Shown here piece after piece: positions 62,571 through 64,000 of a stretch of 64,000 nucleotides of DNA. This stretch comes from Todiramphus chloris collaris (lineage: Eukaryota > Chordata > Aves > Coraciiformes > Alcedinidae): positions 9,416,733-9,480,732 of the forward strand of contig JANVCC010000049.1 in assembly GCA_025345505.1 (NCBI GenBank), read 5' to 3'. A program made the translations under genes and the position numbers. The notes beneath the pieces were generated by a model that saw only the letters and a program-made list of their open reading frames with translations, did no database searches and was not told where the DNA came from. How positions within the stretch are numbered: the stretch's first letter is position 1; each line of letters begins with the position of its first letter.

Positions 62571-64000
62571 CAAGACAAATTGATTCCTTTAAATAAAACA
62601 AGCCCAACTTGTCACTTTGTTCGGGTACTTTTAAGCATATGGTTTGCAATTGTTACTCAATCCAGTTACTCAGAAACATGTCTGCACTACTGTGATCTTT
62701 TCTGAAAACTAATTTATTCTCCCGGCCAGTTCTATTTTCCCTTGTTAACAGTCTCTGAAATAGTTGAAAGCAGAAGGAGACTGGACATACAGTCAAAGCA
62801 GGAAATGTCAGATGTGTAAGTTGATAAATGCTGCAGATCTCAAGATGGAGAGGTTAACACAGACAAGAACTAGAAAATACATACAGCATCATTTTTCCTA
62901 CAAATTTAAGACTGAACTTTTCTGACACATCCATCCAGTGTGCCATACTAATAGAGGTAGCTCTATATTGGCAGTACTGAAACTGGAAGGGGAATATATG
63001 TCCTAATAGAAAATGTATCATGTTACAAATTAGTTCATCCATTACACCTTTTATTTCTTTTTTTAAACTTTCAGCATTCAATTTACATTTACACCATTCA
63101 GTAGACTGAAAGCCATGACATGCTTCAAAAGGGATATTTTCCTATTGATTAAATCCTGGTAAAGTCTAAGACAGAGTGCCCCTGTGACATTCAACTAGAA
63201 ACGTATTGCAGTGCTATTTGGAGACTAGACAGGCAGGACTGGGACTGGGAGCCATGTACAGCCAATAACACTAAATTAGGACTAGTGTGGGGAAATACAT
63301 CTCAGCAAATTTCAGGTCTGTAAGCTCAACCCTCATAGGACCAAAACTCTTGAAAGGTCTTTGAATGGGAAAGGGGAGGTGGGTTTTTACTCCTCTTCCC
63401 TCAGATGTCTGGGAAGACACTGCACAGTAAAAGTTAAGGCTTTTTTTTTTGGTTACTCCAAAAGATACAAATTGAAAACAGAAGCAGATAAAGATATACT
63501 GAGACAAGGTGGTGCCTTGAAAAGAAACATCATGAAAGACATCATAAATGGAGTAAGGATTAAGTTAGGAAGATGTCCTGTAAAAGAAGAAGAAAAAGTG
63601 ATACTAGAGCAGGAAAATGTCATTTCAAGAAGGCCGAGATGTGGTCAATGGCTTCACCCAAGTCTGTAGGAATTTTTCTGTTGAATTCTCCCATAACTGG
63701 AGATAATGAAGTAATTTGTAATACTAGCTAGCTTTAGTTCAAAGGTTTAATCTTTGCATCTGAACCACTATTAGATGCATGTCCTTTAAGTAGACTTCAT
63801 TACTAACCACATAGGCCTGCATGAATATCTACAAGAAAGGGAAGGCTTACCTGTTTATTACCATCCGGCTCTGTGTTTGACACGAAGCTGAGAAGTATGA
63901 TTGGTAAGCATCACCTGGGATAACAGTGCTTTGAATGTTTTCTTATCTTATATCTTTTCCAAAGATCAGGAAAAAAAAAGTTGTGTTGAAGTTAATGAAA

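Larger units (their letters stand above)
56056..64000. other. Non-coding stretch, no gene seen
   Basis: It holds G15 at 57208, T16 at 61386-61401, the CNE-like blocks at 58895 and 59755, and the TTAAC array at 62395. A somewhat GC-rich patch at 61080-61180 has a few CpGs but is far too short and sparse for a CpG island. Frames at 59843-60265 and 63361-63669 are discussed elsewhere; neither resembles a known protein. Confidence 0.55.

Noticed and set aside
63361-63669. 102-codon frame rich in Lys and Glu near the end of the window
   Set aside because: The A-rich sequence explains the Lys/Glu content, and it crosses a T9 run. No known domain.
1-64000. CRISPR arrays, bacterial operons, terminators and phage genes
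   Set aside because: No regularly spaced repeats of the right kind, no dense coding and clear vertebrate LINEs; the window is not prokaryotic.

Overview
The window is animal nuclear DNA, most likely from a bird; another sauropsid is less likely. The main evidence is three truncated chicken-repeat-1 (CR1) LINE copies of the avian type at 13372-13644 (+), 20577-21332 (-) and 45684-45793 (+). Supporting signs are the scarcity of other recognisable transposons, many T/A homopolymers, general CpG depletion and AT-rich composition by eye. There is no operon structure, no ribosome-binding-site logic and no dense coding. The species cannot be named from what I see.

I can support no protein-coding gene, tRNA, rRNA or snRNA gene. 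The open frames present are short, overlap on both strands and look like chance frames in non-coding DNA, except for the two CR1 reverse-transcriptase remnants. The window therefore looks like a long intergenic stretch or part of a very large intron. No CpG island or promoter is visible. Three weak exon candidates with splice-like borders (15303-15469, 43531-43647, 59849-60053) are given as findings, not genes.

Layout. 1-13371: plain non-coding DNA with homopolymers (C13 at 2906, G11 at 11911). 13372-13644: CR1 copy 1. 13645-20576: non-coding, with a G/T tract (14243), a degenerate minisatellite (15091) and a hairpin (16820). 20577-21332: CR1 copy 2, the longest. 21333-28800: AT-rich, with seven WGATAA motifs in 72 bp (21698-21769), partly carried by a 21-bp tandem repeat. 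28724-29832: a cluster of odd sequence comprising a 44-nt pure pyrimidine run, a repeated segment with a perfect 12-bp hairpin, and a 102-nt run of only A and C. 30960-37000: several AT-rich, homeodomain-motif-rich blocks that resemble conserved non-coding elements (CNEs), the clearest at 32120-32340. 45684-45793: CR1 copy 3, the most decayed. 55953-56055: a 42-bp minisatellite. 58895-59850: two more CNE-like blocks. 62395-62570: an array of TTAAC motifs.

If these elements work together, the simplest reading is a regulatory desert serving a gene outside the window. That is inference: conservation, chromatin and transcript data were not available. I found no convincing novel coding system.
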